Shown: in pieces, positions 37,401 through 48,233 of the stretch
Numbering within the stretch: position 1 is the first letter of the stretch
Layout of the letters: each line of letters begins with the position of its first letter
Assembly: GCF_021278965.1 (NCBI RefSeq)
Contig: NZ_CP065589.1
Location: forward strand, 3,415,001-3,479,000
Length of the DNA stretch: 64,000 nt
Reading direction: 5' to 3'
Source of the DNA: Chryseobacterium capnotolerans
Lineage (GTDB): Bacteria; Bacteroidota; Bacteroidia; Flavobacteriales; Weeksellaceae
The notes under the pieces: generated by a model
What the model was told of the DNA's origin: nothing
What the model saw: the letters and a program-made list of their open reading frames with translations, nothing else
The model's database searches: none
Made by a program: the position numbers and the translations under genes

Positions 37401-40251
37401 AAGGTCAATTTCAGATTTTTCACGGAATGCTTGCGAGAAAAATTTCCCCAGATTAAAAATACAAACATCTAGCTCAGACAGCCACTTAGAAGAATGATTA
37501 CATTTGTATTCAAAATTGAGATCATTGATACAATTGATAAAAGAAAGAAGTACATTGGTTTTGATGAATTGTTTCACTAATTTCTCAGACGAATAATTGT
37601 TTATTTTAGGGGGTGGAGAATAATATGAAAATGCAGATTTGAAATTCTTTATATTTTCGCCATATATGATTTTATACAATGAAAAAAATAGGTTATCCTC
37701 TTTTGCCAACAATTTTTGAATATGTTTCTTCCACTTGCAATCACTCAGGTTGCCTTTCAAATCATCAAGTATCAGTAGTTCAGCCATCGCTATTTTCTCA
37801 CTTTTCTCTAACTTCGTTTTAAGTATGGCATCAATTAAATGAAGAGGTTGTTTAGGGAAATCCAGCAATTTCTGAAGATAAAATTTAAAAAGATGCGATG
37901 CATCTTTTTCCTCATCACGAAATTGTTCTATAAAATTAAAAACCCGAGATGTGGAAGTAGATTCAAAGTGTGCTAAAATCTCTAACCAGCACTTGGCCAC
38001 TTTAATTGTATCGTAGCGATTTTCTGTAAACAATTCATTAACCCTGTTAACGGCATCATCAGGAATTGTGTTGACAATGCCGGTTGCTTTGAGTGCTATA
38101 AGCATTTCCTTTAACTGATAATCAGTTAGAGTAGAAAAATTAGGATACTTAGGACGAAGAATTTTATTATTCTTGAACGAGGTCAACCAGAGATTCCGAA
38201 TTGATTCCGAAAGGTTATCACTGCGATTTTTAAATAGGCCATATATAAGAGAGAAATAAATTATTTTTTGATCAACGTTATTTTCAAAAGCGGCCTTTGA
38301 AGCTAGATAAAGAATATTTTCAATTATTTCTTCATCTTTACTATCTAAATAATGTTTAATAACCCATTCGTTATCAATTGACAGCAGGAGTCCTGGATTT
38401 CCAAGATAGTATTCAACTTTAGGTAATTCCGACCAGCAAATTTCTCTTTGTTCGGCCTCATTCAGCCATTCTTTTACAATTTTATATAACTTTTTCTTTT
38501 GTTCCTTCAACTCTTTTTGCTGTTGGATAAATACCAAAAAACTATTGTGATATACAGAAATCCCTGATAGCTCGAACCTAAACAAATGACGTATTTGATT
38601 GAGATTCTCCGAAATTTCTTGAGGATATTGACACAGGTCTGCTGCTAGAGAAAAAAACTTGCTCCTCCTGCAATTTAAAGTCTAAAACAGTTAGTGCAAA
38701 AGCCATCGTTTTTGCTAAAATAGTAAGCTGTTGCCAGAGCGCCTGATAATACTCTTCTATTTCATTATTGTAATGAGGAATAGTATCAAGATCATATCTT
38801 GAAATTCCTCTTCCATTATTTTCTATGGAAGTCAAAACATATCTTAAATGAAGAGGATTTCCTCCAGTTACCTGTATGAGCTTTGAAACAATTGAATCAA
38901 AATCGTAACTTAAAAGTTTATAATCTTGAGGGAAACTTTTGCACGCAATCTTTTTAACACTATCTCGCTTAAGGCCTTTGATTTCAATCCACTCATCTTT
39001 CGGAGCAAGCTGGCGAATCGAATTTGGGAAACAATGCGTCGCAATTTCCTGCGTTCCAAGAATCAACCAGTATCCTTGCTGAGGGAACAAAACTTCATTT
39101 AAAAAGTCAATCAGTTCATTTTGGCTATTTCCTTCTCGGATAACGTGATCCAAACCATCAATAATTAAAATAAATGACCTCCCGACTTCACGGCAATAGG
39201 AAGCTACCTGATCAATAAATTCTTTAAGCTGAGTCCCTGCAGTATTTTGTTCCCCTAACGACTTTATAATATCATTATCCTGTTTTTTGAATTCTGCTTT
39301 CAACCCTTCAATGACCCTTTCACTATTGAGTCTATCAGCATAAGAAACATCCTTAGGATTAAGATGATAATGATGTCTGAAAACTATAGCACCTTTCTTT
39401 TCCAACGACGAATACAATTTTGACAGATAAGTACTTTTTCCACTTCCCGGTTTTCCTACAATCACTTTTATTCCCCCTTCAACAGTACTGATATCCCGCA
39501 GAAGAATTTGGTGAATACCTCTGTCAAAAAACTCAAAATCAGTGGGAACATTGAAATTCTGATTAAGAGGTCTGGGGTTATCCCATTCCAAAAGATTACG
39601 TATAATGTCCAGAGTAAAAATGGTAGGGAATTTTTCAGAACCTTCATCTCCAATAAAGAGCAATAGGTTGTTTACGCCACCTTTCGTAACTTTTAACTGC
39701 TTATAAAGAATATTTCTAAGTGTATCTTCTAAACATCTTTTATTAGGATGGCCGAACTGAAATTCAAAATTTTCAAAGAAAGATAATGCATCTGAAGGAT
39801 TAGAAAAATATGATTGTACAACAGCAAAGAATTCATGCTGATATTCTTTGACTTTTCCAAGATCAATATTTCTATGAACTATGCAGTCTTGAACATTTTT
39901 GTCCGGATTCCCATTGGTGATGAGGGAACAATACTTTCTTTCTTGATTAATTGCATGAAACGAATTGATCCATTTGTTCAATCCTTTATCAATGAGTTCG
40001 TCGAAAGTCCAAAGATCTGTATCTGGATTTTGTTTATGTTTAATCTGGTAATATTCAACCGTTCCATCCTTCCTTGTCGCTACAATATCATCGATTGCAA
40101 AATGCCTGATTTGAACATCATCAGGTTTATACTGCACACGAATATTTTCATACTTTTCAGGATCAAGCAGCCAATCTACAATTAGCTTTAACGTAAAAAG
40201 ATCTTCGTATTTATAACCACTTCTTATCGAACTATTTGGATTAATTTTCAT
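34413..40251 (-). CDS. Avs-like STAND nuclease, broken by one frameshift
   Basis: A protein of about 1945 residues once the frames are joined. Residues 1-200 resemble the DUF4297/Cap4 PD-(D/E)XK nuclease (IDDIVATRKDGTVEYYQIKHK, residues 53-73). A STAND ATPase follows with Walker A GKPGSGKS (266-273) and Walker B FILIIDGLDH (360-369). From ~540 on there are over 1300 residues of helical repeats, the sensor part of such proteins. The frame breaks at an A-run (38651-38657); with one base fewer it continues as FSLAADLCQYPQEISENL. The nuclease-ATPase-repeat order matches Avs3-type proteins, which bind a phage protein, oligomerise and cut DNA. It is the last gene of an operon whose other members are not part of known Avs systems. 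Confidence 0.75.
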
Positions 40252-40264
40252 GAATAAATTCAGA

Positions 40265-40621
40265 TTAACTAATATTAGAATTAATGATTCCCACTACAAA
40301 AGATTCCTTATCTTTTACTTTAAACTCATAAAATGTTCCTACTTCGATATTCAAAGAATTTTTAATAAGAGTAAGAGCTTCATCTTTATCCATTGGCGTC
40401 TGTTTACGGGTAAATGTCCAATTCTCAGGTTCCTCTTTATAGATTACTTCGGCTTCTTCATTCCGAATTGATTCTACTTCAATTTTTAATACCTGATTGA
40501 ACCCATTTTCCAAAGTCCGGTATTCCATCTCAAAAGCTTTCTCAAAATCAGCAATTATAACTTTATTGGTGATTTCATCACTTTGACTGATATAGACCTC
40601 TACACCTTTGTAAGTTCCCAT
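40265..40621 (-). CDS. Small protein of unknown function in the STAND operon
   Basis: A 118-residue soluble acidic protein with no signal or membrane segment. Predicted strands in the first half (VEVYISQSDEITNKVIIADF) and near the end (FYEFKVKDKESFVVGII) suggest a compact alpha/beta domain. I recognise no family. Its start overlaps the upstream gene by 22 bases and its stop is 13 bases before the STAND nuclease, so the three are translationally linked. A regulator or antitoxin-like partner is possible. Confidence 0.65.
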   Translation of the reverse strand: MGTYKGVEVYISQSDEITNKVIIADFEKAFEMEYRTLENGFNQVLKIEVESIRNEEAEVIYKEEPENWTFTRKQTPMDKDEALTLIKNSLNIEVGTFYEFKVKDKESFVVGIINSNIS

Positions 40622-42208
40622 AAAAACTTATCTTCCCTCCTATCTGGAAAATCATATTTTCTCTTAAAGTCAGGATTGTTAAGAAACTTTTGATCTTTAA
40701 AACTGTACGCAGCAGGAAGTAAGATAATTGAGGGGCTGATTTCCTTTAATTTGAGCTGTATAAAACATTCTTCAATCAAATCTGTGATATTGTCCTTTGT
40801 AATAAAATAAGCTTCTTCAGAAATAACCGTACTAAAAAAATCGTCATCAATCCATCTGGCTGCCCGACCACCAAAAATATCAATATTGTATATTGTCTGA
40901 TAGTTCTCCTTTACAAACATTATCTTGCTATTTTGGAAAAAAGTTCTAAAACCGATAAAATTTTCAACAGCTTTATTTTCTTTCATATTCTTTTTTGACA
41001 AAAAGATAGCATTAAGGCTTGAATTAGCTTCCCATGATTTTGCGACATTAGCTTTGAAGTCTTTAATTTTTTCTGGGTCTAACTCCTCAGAAGCTATAGC
41101 TTGATCTTTTGCTGTGACGCTTTTATGCAGGAGGTTCTTAAAAAAAACATTTATTTTTTTACATCTGGCTTCAAACTCCTTCTTTGAATCTAATTCGAGT
41201 ATTGACTGCCACTTATCAAAATCTTTATCAATAATTTTAATAAAATCCTTTATTCTTTCATACAAAAAAGGAATATCATTAAGCTGCCTGACATCTAAAT
41301 TCTGGGTATCAAAATATATATCTTTGACTCTAAGTATATCGAAAACAAATCCAAATGTCAACCAATCATTAGAATTAGGAGGGCTATACGTTTTTTCTAA
41401 AGGTCTTTCCTTATAATCCCATACACTCCATTCAAAATAATTATAGTTTGGGTTATTTCTCAAAACAAGAATATCTCTAAGTAAATCTGAGTAATCTTTT
41501 TGAATCCTCAATTCCTTTAAAAAGATCACTGTTGTTTCAATTGGGTTATTTCCGACACTATAAAGAAAAATCGTCCAATATCGCAGTCCTAAGATAACGT
41601 GCCTTTTGTATTCATCAAAAAGTTTAACGTGCTTATACAATTTTTCCTTTTTTTCGATGCCTTCATCATTAGTTGTCAAATTCCTTAATTCAAATTTTAA
41701 TTCATAATAGCTATTTTTTTTCAATGCATCAATATTATCAAATTCATTGAGTACATAGCTGAAAAATGTTTTATCACCATTACTAATCATTGAATATATT
41801 AATCTGTTAAAACTGTTGAATGTGGAATACAAAAAATCATTGTTCAAACTTAAATTAGATTCATTGATTTCCTCAATATCGGTTTTCTTATACACTAAAA
41901 AAAAAAGTTATAATTTCCTTTAACTGTTTTGCGGAGGTTTCAACAGCATATCTGAAAAATTTATGAAACACTATACTTTCTTTACTTTTCGCAAAAGAAA
42001 TGTAATAATAGGAAGCAGGAAAGTTGACATACTTATTATAATTTATGAGAGATTTATTTTGAATACTAACCACCAACACATCTACAACAAATCTATTTAG
42101 AACCTTAAAAGTTTCCAGACTGTTGTTCTCAACAGTTTTTTCTATAGATGCCCAGATTGTCTCCTCAATTCCATTAGTTATATCTGACGGATCGTTAAAT
42201 ATTCTCAT
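40600..42208 (-). CDS. Helical protein of the STAND operon, broken by one frameshift
   Basis: About 536 residues after joining two frames at the A10 run 41897-41906 (one base too many); the joined reading passes through KEIITFFLVYKKTDIEE. The protein is almost entirely helical, with no signal peptide. Its first 100 residues (NGIEETIWASIEKTVENN) resemble the helical domain found after the membrane helices in the protein at 54794-56625. The start codon lies inside the last 14 bases of the upstream membrane-protein gene. Either the two are coupled, or they are one ~900-residue protein split by another single-base error in the AAAA at 42208-42211. The function is unknown. Confidence 0.6.
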
Positions 42209-43310
42209 TTTGATGTTGCATTTGAAGTTTATATAGTTCTATGAAGGCACTTAAAGGTTGAGAGAGGCTTTTATGTTTGCTTTCTTCAGCAAGTTGTAAT
42301 ATTTTGCTATCAAATTCTTTTCTATAATCGTCCGAAACTTCTTTCAGTACAGCTTTCTTTGAAGTATAAAAACATCTTTTCAGCAACCATTTTTTTAATC
42401 CTTCATATTTTTCTGCTTTAAAGCTGATAGGATTTAAACTTTTGACATTTACCAAATCACCAAGTGTTAATACATCATATTCTTTTATAAAATCAGTTTT
42501 CACTAAGACTTCTAGAATTGCGAGATTAACATTTTTTAAATATCGATTTTTAGTATTTGATTCCTCCGTAAATAAATCATCATTAGTAACATTTTGGGCG
42601 CTAAATAAGATGTCCAAATTCATATCATTAGTTCTTCTTTTCAGACCTCTTTCCGACATGAATTCCTGATAAATTTTAGAACTATATTTTTTTAAGAGAA
42701 TAGTTTTAAGATTATTTTTAGCCTCTTTAATTAATTCTTTTGACAGCATAGAATTAATTTCCTTTTCATTTGTGTAGTAGATGATATTTCTAAAGAGTAT
42801 ACCTATTAATACTAAAACAAAAAGAGAAAGATAAGTACCCGCAACTACCGATTTAGAAAACGGATGCTGTGGAATCGTATCCCTGAGTGTAGATAAAACT
42901 ATAAACCAGAATATAGTTGAAAGGGTCAGATATATAGTTAAATATAGAAGCGATTTTTTAAATAACAGTTTATAAGTTGTAGGAGATTTAACGGCAAGGT
43001 TATTTATTAAAAATCCTACAACTACAAGTGAGATACTAATGATTGTTGCAATATTAGTTGTTCTCTGGTCAACCAATATATTTAAAGTTTTTTCACTGAT
43101 TGTAATGACATTTAAAAATTCACAATTAAATACTGCAGGAATGGCAAAGCATATCCCGACTAATAAAAAAATCACGTACCAATTATTTCTATTGGACAGA
43201 AAATCGGAAGATTTTCTGAAGTAAGTGCCCCTGCGATGGTCAAAAAGTTGAGAATGGTCTTTCCGTACCTTTTCAAATGCTTTACCATAAAGCCCAAAAT
43301 ACTTATGCAT
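42195..43310 (-). CDS. Membrane protein (DUF2254-like topology), first gene of the STAND operon
   Basis: A 371-residue protein if translation starts at the first in-frame ATG (43310); the frame stays open upstream to a TTG at 43427. Four membrane helices lie between about residues 43 and 192, followed by a ~180-residue cytoplasmic helical region rich in Lys and Glu. The topology (four helices then a helical domain) recalls DUF2254-type proteins and the gene at 54794-56625. It leads an operon of four overlapping genes that ends in the STAND nuclease. A membrane protein here could be a killing effector or an anchor; that is inference. Confidence 0.6.
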   Translation of the reverse strand: MHKYFGLYGKAFEKVRKDHSQLFDHRRGTYFRKSSDFLSNRNNWYVIFLLVGICFAIPAVFNCEFLNVITISEKTLNILVDQRTTNIATIISISLVVVGFLINNLAVKSPTTYKLLFKKSLLYLTIYLTLSTIFWFIVLSTLRDTIPQHPFSKSVVAGTYLSLFVLVLIGILFRNIIYYTNEKEINSMLSKELIKEAKNNLKTILLKKYSSKIYQEFMSERGLKRRTNDMNLDILFSAQNVTNDDLFTEESNTKNRYLKNVNLAILEVLVKTDFIKEYDVLTLGDLVNVKSLNPISFKAEKYEGLKKWLLKRCFYTSKKAVLKEVSDDYRKEFDSKILQLAEESKHKSLSQPLSAFIELYKLQMQHQNENI

Positions 43311-43549
43311 AAAATAGTGTTTAATTATAAATTTTACAAAAGACGATCTGTTGATAAGCAAGGACTGAAAAATACAGTCATTAGACAGTCTAAATGTAAA
43401 ATCTTTACATGGTTGAGTTTCTACCAAAGATAATTAAAAACTATTTTATTTTTATATGGAAATCCATAATGGTATTACTTTATAATATTTATGATATAAA
43501 ATCAACAGACGGCTTTAGTATTGAAAAATACACCTGTTTCAATATAAAT

Positions 43550-44188
43550 TTAAAGTTCATCAGGTTTTGCAATTCCAATATTTTTTAACATAACTTCTTC
43601 ATAATTAGTATTAAAAAATTCAATTTTATTAAACAGATGTTCCAGACTGTCAATAGGAGTTGCAGTTGGAGAATCGAAAAAATAATAGGCTTTTAGAATT
43701 TCAGAATAAATTTTTCCCAGTATATCTTTAGCAACTTTAATTAGTTTAGAAATTTCCTCTATGGTCAAAATACCTAAATATTTTTTGTATTCCTGATCAT
43801 TATGTGCATATACTTTATTCCTAAGATCCCGTAATTTTTCTATTACAACTTTTGATTGTTTTAAAATCAAATTAACATCTTTAAATAATTCTTCTGATAT
43901 TTCTATTGATTCATACTTCTTTCCGGGATTAAACCTATTCTTTAAAGAATAGAAGGAATAGTAATCATCTGTACTTGGGCTATATAGTTTGAAAAGTTCA
44001 ATAATAGTAGTTCGAAAGAAATTAACCTCAACAAATCGAAAGAAGTGATTCGACATCCGTTCGCGATTAATTAAATTAAATTTATTATGATTTTCATTAT
44101 TAAAATAACGTACTACATCAAAACTAGCTTTAGCGTTTAAGATGATATGGCACATTACCTCTAGTTCTACTGATAACTTTTTTTCCAT
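43550..44188 (-). CDS. AbiU2-type HEPN protein
   Basis: A 212-residue helical protein. The motif R123-x5-H129 (RNKVYAH followed by ND) and its context LRDLRNK match the HEPN domain of AbiU2-like abortive-infection proteins, which are predicted RNases. It lies 35 bases after the SMEK-STAND ATPase gene on the same strand, so the ATPase and the HEPN protein probably act together, one as sensor and one as effector. The frame is intact. A 239-base gap with no gene separates it from the STAND-nuclease operon, so that operon needs its own promoter. Confidence 0.75.
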   Translation of the reverse strand: MEKKLSVELEVMCHIILNAKASFDVVRYFNNENHNKFNLINRERMSNHFFRFVEVNFFRTTIIELFKLYSPSTDDYYSFYSLKNRFNPGKKYESIEISEELFKDVNLILKQSKVVIEKLRDLRNKVYAHNDQEYKKYLGILTIEEISKLIKVAKDILGKIYSEILKAYYFFDSPTATPIDSLEHLFNKIEFFNTNYEEVMLKNIGIAKPDEL

Positions 44189-44223
44189 TACATTATCTAA
44201 ATTTATTTAGATGATTTATATTT

Positions 44224-47200
44224 TTACTTATGAGAAAGAGTTTTTATTGCACTAACAGCTGCTGAACCATAAATCTGGTCATCCGTTAACTCAAATAATA
44301 ACTCAATATCCATCTCATTTCCAAATTTTTCTACTAAAGAAATAGAGTACATTAATATTTCATTTTGTTGGCTGTGTAAATAAATTGTTTTTTGTGAAGC
44401 TGGATTTTGAATGGAATATCGAGCTAGCGTTAATATTCTTTTTTGGAAATAATCATAAATTGTATTAATTTCCTTATTTTGAAAAAGATTGCTCATTTTA
44501 TATGAATATAAAGCCCTGTGAACTTGCCTAAGTAAATCAATCAAGAATTCGCTTTTTTCTTGAAATAATAAATTTAATAAATTCTCACAATTCTCAATCC
44601 TGCTTTCTATTTTCAAGTCAACCCTATTAAGCCAGTAGAATATTTTTCCACATGCATGAATAAGAATATCTACTTCATTTTTTTCACTTTCCCTTAAATC
44701 GTATAAGGAGAATTTGTAAATTCCCAGTAAAATATAACTCGTGATGCAACAACTCATTGTTTCTCGCGGCATGGAAGATGTGGAAAGAGGTTGATCAAAG
44801 AACTTTTTTAGATAATGACAACAGTCTTTTCCTAAAACATACTCAGCTTGCATCAACAGACTCATTCCAAATAAATCAAAATTAACCCCTTTCAAAGCCA
44901 TTGTATAAAAAATTCTAATTTCTTTCTCATTTAATTTTGAGATGGCGAGACCGAAAGCATTTGAATAAGGATGATCAAATTGGCAATGGTAGATCCCATA
45001 TACTTCTGTACAGTATTCTTCATTATCTGAATCTTTTAGGAATTTTTGTAAATCTGTATTTACAGTTTCTTCATAAGCGATTTCATCATCTTCCAAAGCT
45101 CCTATTTCTGATAATGAATCAAATATCATGCTTGACATAAAAACATTATCAGCATCACTATGAATTTCAGAAAGGCTTTCGATTAGTGCTTTTTTTTGAA
45201 TGTTACCCTCATAACAAAAGGCAACTTTTTGCAAAATTTCTATTTTTAAGTGATAAGGTTTTTTCTTCCATTTATTTTTAAGAATATCACTGATAATCGG
45301 AAATAATAATTTTAACTTTTCATCACGCCATCTAGATAATAAAAGTAGCAAGAGCAATTCTCCATCGCTAACATTACCCTTTTTTACTACTTGATCAATC
45401 TGTTCTACAGAAATTCCATCTCCATCATTAAATGCCATAAAACCAGAATGAAGTGTCTTAAATAAACGTGATACTACTGGTCTAGGACCCCTACTTCCAA
45501 AATAATCTGCAAAGCAAAGAGAAAATCTTGTTGAGAAAAATTTATTAGAGCTTGCTTCTTTTTCTGAAATTATTTTTTTTGGATTACTACAAGTCTGATT
45601 CATTATTCGAACTATTCCAAGCATTTCTTCAAAGAATAGACCCTTTGCTAAAAGTTCCGGTATTGTAAGAACAAAAGAAAGTTCTTGAGACTCCCATTTA
45701 AGAAGGGATTCTTCCGACACGATAACTGGACAATTTTTATCGTCATATAATATAAATTCTAAATTTTTACTTTCAGATTCCAATTTAGAAATAACCTTGT
45801 CGAGTTTATTCTCACCCCACTGCTTCGCCAACTGACCGCACTCACCCATGACAATATCATAGATCATCTTTGGTTCTTCTATTATTTCGAGTACTTTCAA
45901 AAGTGTAGTTCTATCTTCTATACTTCCTAATATTAAAAGTTGCTTGTCTTTATTCTTAGGAAGCATCGTTTGATTAGCAAGAGATTTTGAACTTACACTA
46001 AAACGGCTAATACTGTCAGCTATAAAAAAGTTTAGTAATATTTCATGTGAAAAACTGAATCTATCAATTTTTTGCTTTAGTATTCCTGAACTAATGCACT
46101 GTTTTAAAATTTTGGAATCCAAATTATTATCTGCAAGAATAGATTCTATTTGCCTCCGTGAAATGGAAAATGTAATATTCTCAGAAAGAAACTCAGCAGC
46201 AGAAGATAAAAATACTACACAATGATTATTGTCCAAAAGTTTTTTTCTTACAAAAAGATCGAACAAATTAAAACGGCTTATTGTTTGTAAACCTTGAGAG
46301 CCTAATTCACCAATGACAGCAGCTTCAAAATTTGTAGTAGCTAATTTCAGAAGTGGCTCCATTTTATTGTCAACAAAACCAAAATTACCTGCAATTGCTT
46401 TTTTAGTTTCTAAATCGGGGAAATCAATTGAAATTATTGAAGCATTTAAGTCACTAAGCATATTATCAAAACTCTGAGTACTAATAATGAGCTTAGTATT
46501 GTACTGTTTGTTAATTTCCATCAGCTGAACAATTAATCTCGCTTTGTTACTTTCACTACATTCATTAAGTCCATCAATTAATAACAGTGGATTTTTCCCA
46601 ATCGTTTTACAGGCTTGAAAAAACATACCCGCATTTTGGTAGCCTAATATTTTCACTTCTCTGTAAAGCAATGATTCTAAATCAGATTCAAAATATTTAG
46701 CTTCAATAAATACCGGAATATAGTTTTGGTTTATGGCGTGTAAAGCAAGCTTTTTAGACAGCATTGACTTGCCGAGCCCCGAACTTCCTAATATAATAAT
46801 CTTATCTGAAGGCAAACCATTATCAATAAAATCATCAACATTAAAAGTCTGATTATTATATACACAGGTGTAAGAAATAAATTTTTCACAATCAGCGGCA
46901 TGTATTTTTCTAAAAGCATCGTTATAAAAAGATAGTTTATGAGAAACATCTTGAAAATTTAAAAACGGTCTAGAATCTTTTTTATTTCCAAATTCTTCGT
47001 GAAGAAAATTATAAATTTCAATAAATTTGTCATTATTCGAATCATAAAGCTTTTCAATTTCCTTTATTAAATTAGTAAAATTTATTACATCTTTTTTTAC
47101 ATCAAAGCGTTCCTCATAAGCTTTTATCTGGCTAATATTTTTTTTTTGAATACTAAGTGAGAACAGCTTCATCCCATTTGGGTAAATTTTATCCAGTCCT

Positions 47201-47493
47201 TTACTATAAAATTTTTCCAGACTGTTCTTTATTTTTTTTGAATCCGTTTGGGAGGTTATTTGGATTGCTATTCCATTTTCTTCGTCACCAAGGTCAATCC
47301 CAGGAAAGTTACTTTCAATATGATTAAGATCTTTAAGTTTATAGCTAAAGACCATATTTAAAAGCTTCATTGCCGTCCCCTCAGAAACTTTATTAATATC
47401 GTAATAGTTCAGGGCATTATTACTCTGTATTTCACTGACCCACCTTGTTATCAGATTAATAATTTCGTTGATACTATTTTTTTTACTAGACAT
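44224..47493 (-). CDS. SMEK-domain STAND/NACHT-like ATPase
   Basis: A 1089-residue cytoplasmic protein. Residues ~1-165 form a SMEK-type domain, a restriction-nuclease-like fold in which FPGIDLGDEENGIAIQITS (63-81) supplies the Asp and the I-x-I strand. A STAND ATPase follows with Walker A GSSGLGKS (236-243) and Walker B LLLIDGLNEC (303-312). From about 450 onwards the protein is helical repeats that presumably recognise a phage or stress trigger. The frame is intact, unlike its neighbours. It precedes an AbiU2-type HEPN gene by 35 bases. The pair is a probable two-gene defence system. Whether the SMEK domain cuts DNA here is unknown, because the usual E-x-K lysine is Q-x-T. Confidence 0.8.
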   Translation of the reverse strand: MSSKKNSINEIINLITRWVSEIQSNNALNYYDINKVSEGTAMKLLNMVFSYKLKDLNHIESNFPGIDLGDEENGIAIQITSQTDSKKIKNSLEKFYSKGLDKIYPNGMKLFSLSIQKKNISQIKAYEERFDVKKDVINFTNLIKEIEKLYDSNNDKFIEIYNFLHEEFGNKKDSRPFLNFQDVSHKLSFYNDAFRKIHAADCEKFISYTCVYNNQTFNVDDFIDNGLPSDKIIILGSSGLGKSMLSKKLALHAINQNYIPVFIEAKYFESDLESLLYREVKILGYQNAGMFFQACKTIGKNPLLLIDGLNECSESNKARLIVQLMEINKQYNTKLIISTQSFDNMLSDLNASIISIDFPDLETKKAIAGNFGFVDNKMEPLLKLATTNFEAAVIGELGSQGLQTISRFNLFDLFVRKKLLDNNHCVVFLSSAAEFLSENITFSISRRQIESILADNNLDSKILKQCISSGILKQKIDRFSFSHEILLNFFIADSISRFSVSSKSLANQTMLPKNKDKQLLILGSIEDRTTLLKVLEIIEEPKMIYDIVMGECGQLAKQWGENKLDKVISKLESESKNLEFILYDDKNCPVIVSEESLLKWESQELSFVLTIPELLAKGLFFEEMLGIVRIMNQTCSNPKKIISEKEASSNKFFSTRFSLCFADYFGSRGPRPVVSRLFKTLHSGFMAFNDGDGISVEQIDQVVKKGNVSDGELLLLLLLSRWRDEKLKLLFPIISDILKNKWKKKPYHLKIEILQKVAFCYEGNIQKKALIESLSEIHSDADNVFMSSMIFDSLSEIGALEDDEIAYEETVNTDLQKFLKDSDNEEYCTEVYGIYHCQFDHPYSNAFGLAISKLNEKEIRIFYTMALKGVNFDLFGMSLLMQAEYVLGKDCCHYLKKFFDQPLSTSSMPRETMSCCITSYILLGIYKFSLYDLRESEKNEVDILIHACGKIFYWLNRVDLKIESRIENCENLLNLLFQEKSEFLIDLLRQVHRALYSYKMSNLFQNKEINTIYDYFQKRILTLARYSIQNPASQKTIYLHSQQNEILMYSISLVEKFGNEMDIELLFELTDDQIYGSAAVSAIKTLSHK

Positions 47494-47536
47494 ACATTTA
47501 TCTATTTTTTAATAACCGTTTTTAAAATTATAAAAT

Positions 47537-48138
47537 CTACAGCAGAAAGCGAAAAGTCAGGTTTATACGCTCTTTCATTAGTATAGTAGATTTAGCAATC
47601 CGATGTTCCCAATTTTCCTGGAGATCACCTTTCATAATAAGTAAAGATCCATTAGGAAGAGGTAGGCTGTATTTGCTTTGATGATGATCTTTTTTCTAAA
47701 ATCAAAATTTCTTGTTTGTCCTAAGCTAATGGAAGCAATTACCGGATATTTTCCATATCTGCTTTCCTTATCTCTGTGCCAGGCAACTGAATCATTGTTA
47801 TCGCGATAAAGATTTAATAGAACACCATTAAATTGATAACCAAACTGATTCTGAATTTTTTCTTTTAATGATAATAATTCAGGAGTCCAAGGATTGGTAC
47901 CAGATACATTTCCATCTAAATCATACGACTTTGAATCTCCATACCACGCAGTAAGACGTGGAGTCAAAACTGTTTTGTCGTACATTTTCTGTGTGCGCTG
48001 CTCCCAAGGAGTATTTTGGAGCAATTTATCTTTTAAAAGATCAGCTTCTACCTTACTCAGAAAATTTTCTTTGTATTCCAAAAGGTCTTTTGGAAATTCA
48101 TAAAACTCTTCTGCATCAAATAAACTCAGCTGGCTCAT
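47537..48138 (-). CDS. alkB: AlkB-like alpha-ketoglutarate-dependent dioxygenase, one frameshift
   Basis: About 201 residues after joining frames at the T-run 47690-47695 (one base missing). It is an Fe(II)/2-oxoglutarate enzyme that removes alkyl groups from DNA or RNA. The iron ligands are H121-x-D123 (WHRDKE) and, past the frameshift, the His of NWEHRIAKS. The 2-oxoglutarate-binding end RINLTFR also lies past the shift. Without correction the protein would lose these and be inactive. It lies downstream of the S24 repressor on the same strand (95-base gap) and near the error-prone polymerases, so a role in damage repair within the same cassette is likely. Confidence 0.85.
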
Positions 48139-48233
48139 TGTAATTTTTATTTAAAATATTTATATTTGGTTTATCCCATTTATTTGGGATTTTTTTCATC
48201 ATTTGTGTTTTTACTTCCTTTCGGGGGAGTTTT

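Noticed and set aside
39814..40185. 123-codon plus-strand frame opposite the STAND nuclease
   Set aside because: It is an antisense shadow of the conserved nuclease-ATPase coding region.
48173..48190. Hairpin ATCCCA/TGGGAT followed by a T-run as terminator
   Set aside because: The T-run is on the plus strand, where no gene ends, and the minus-strand side lacks one.
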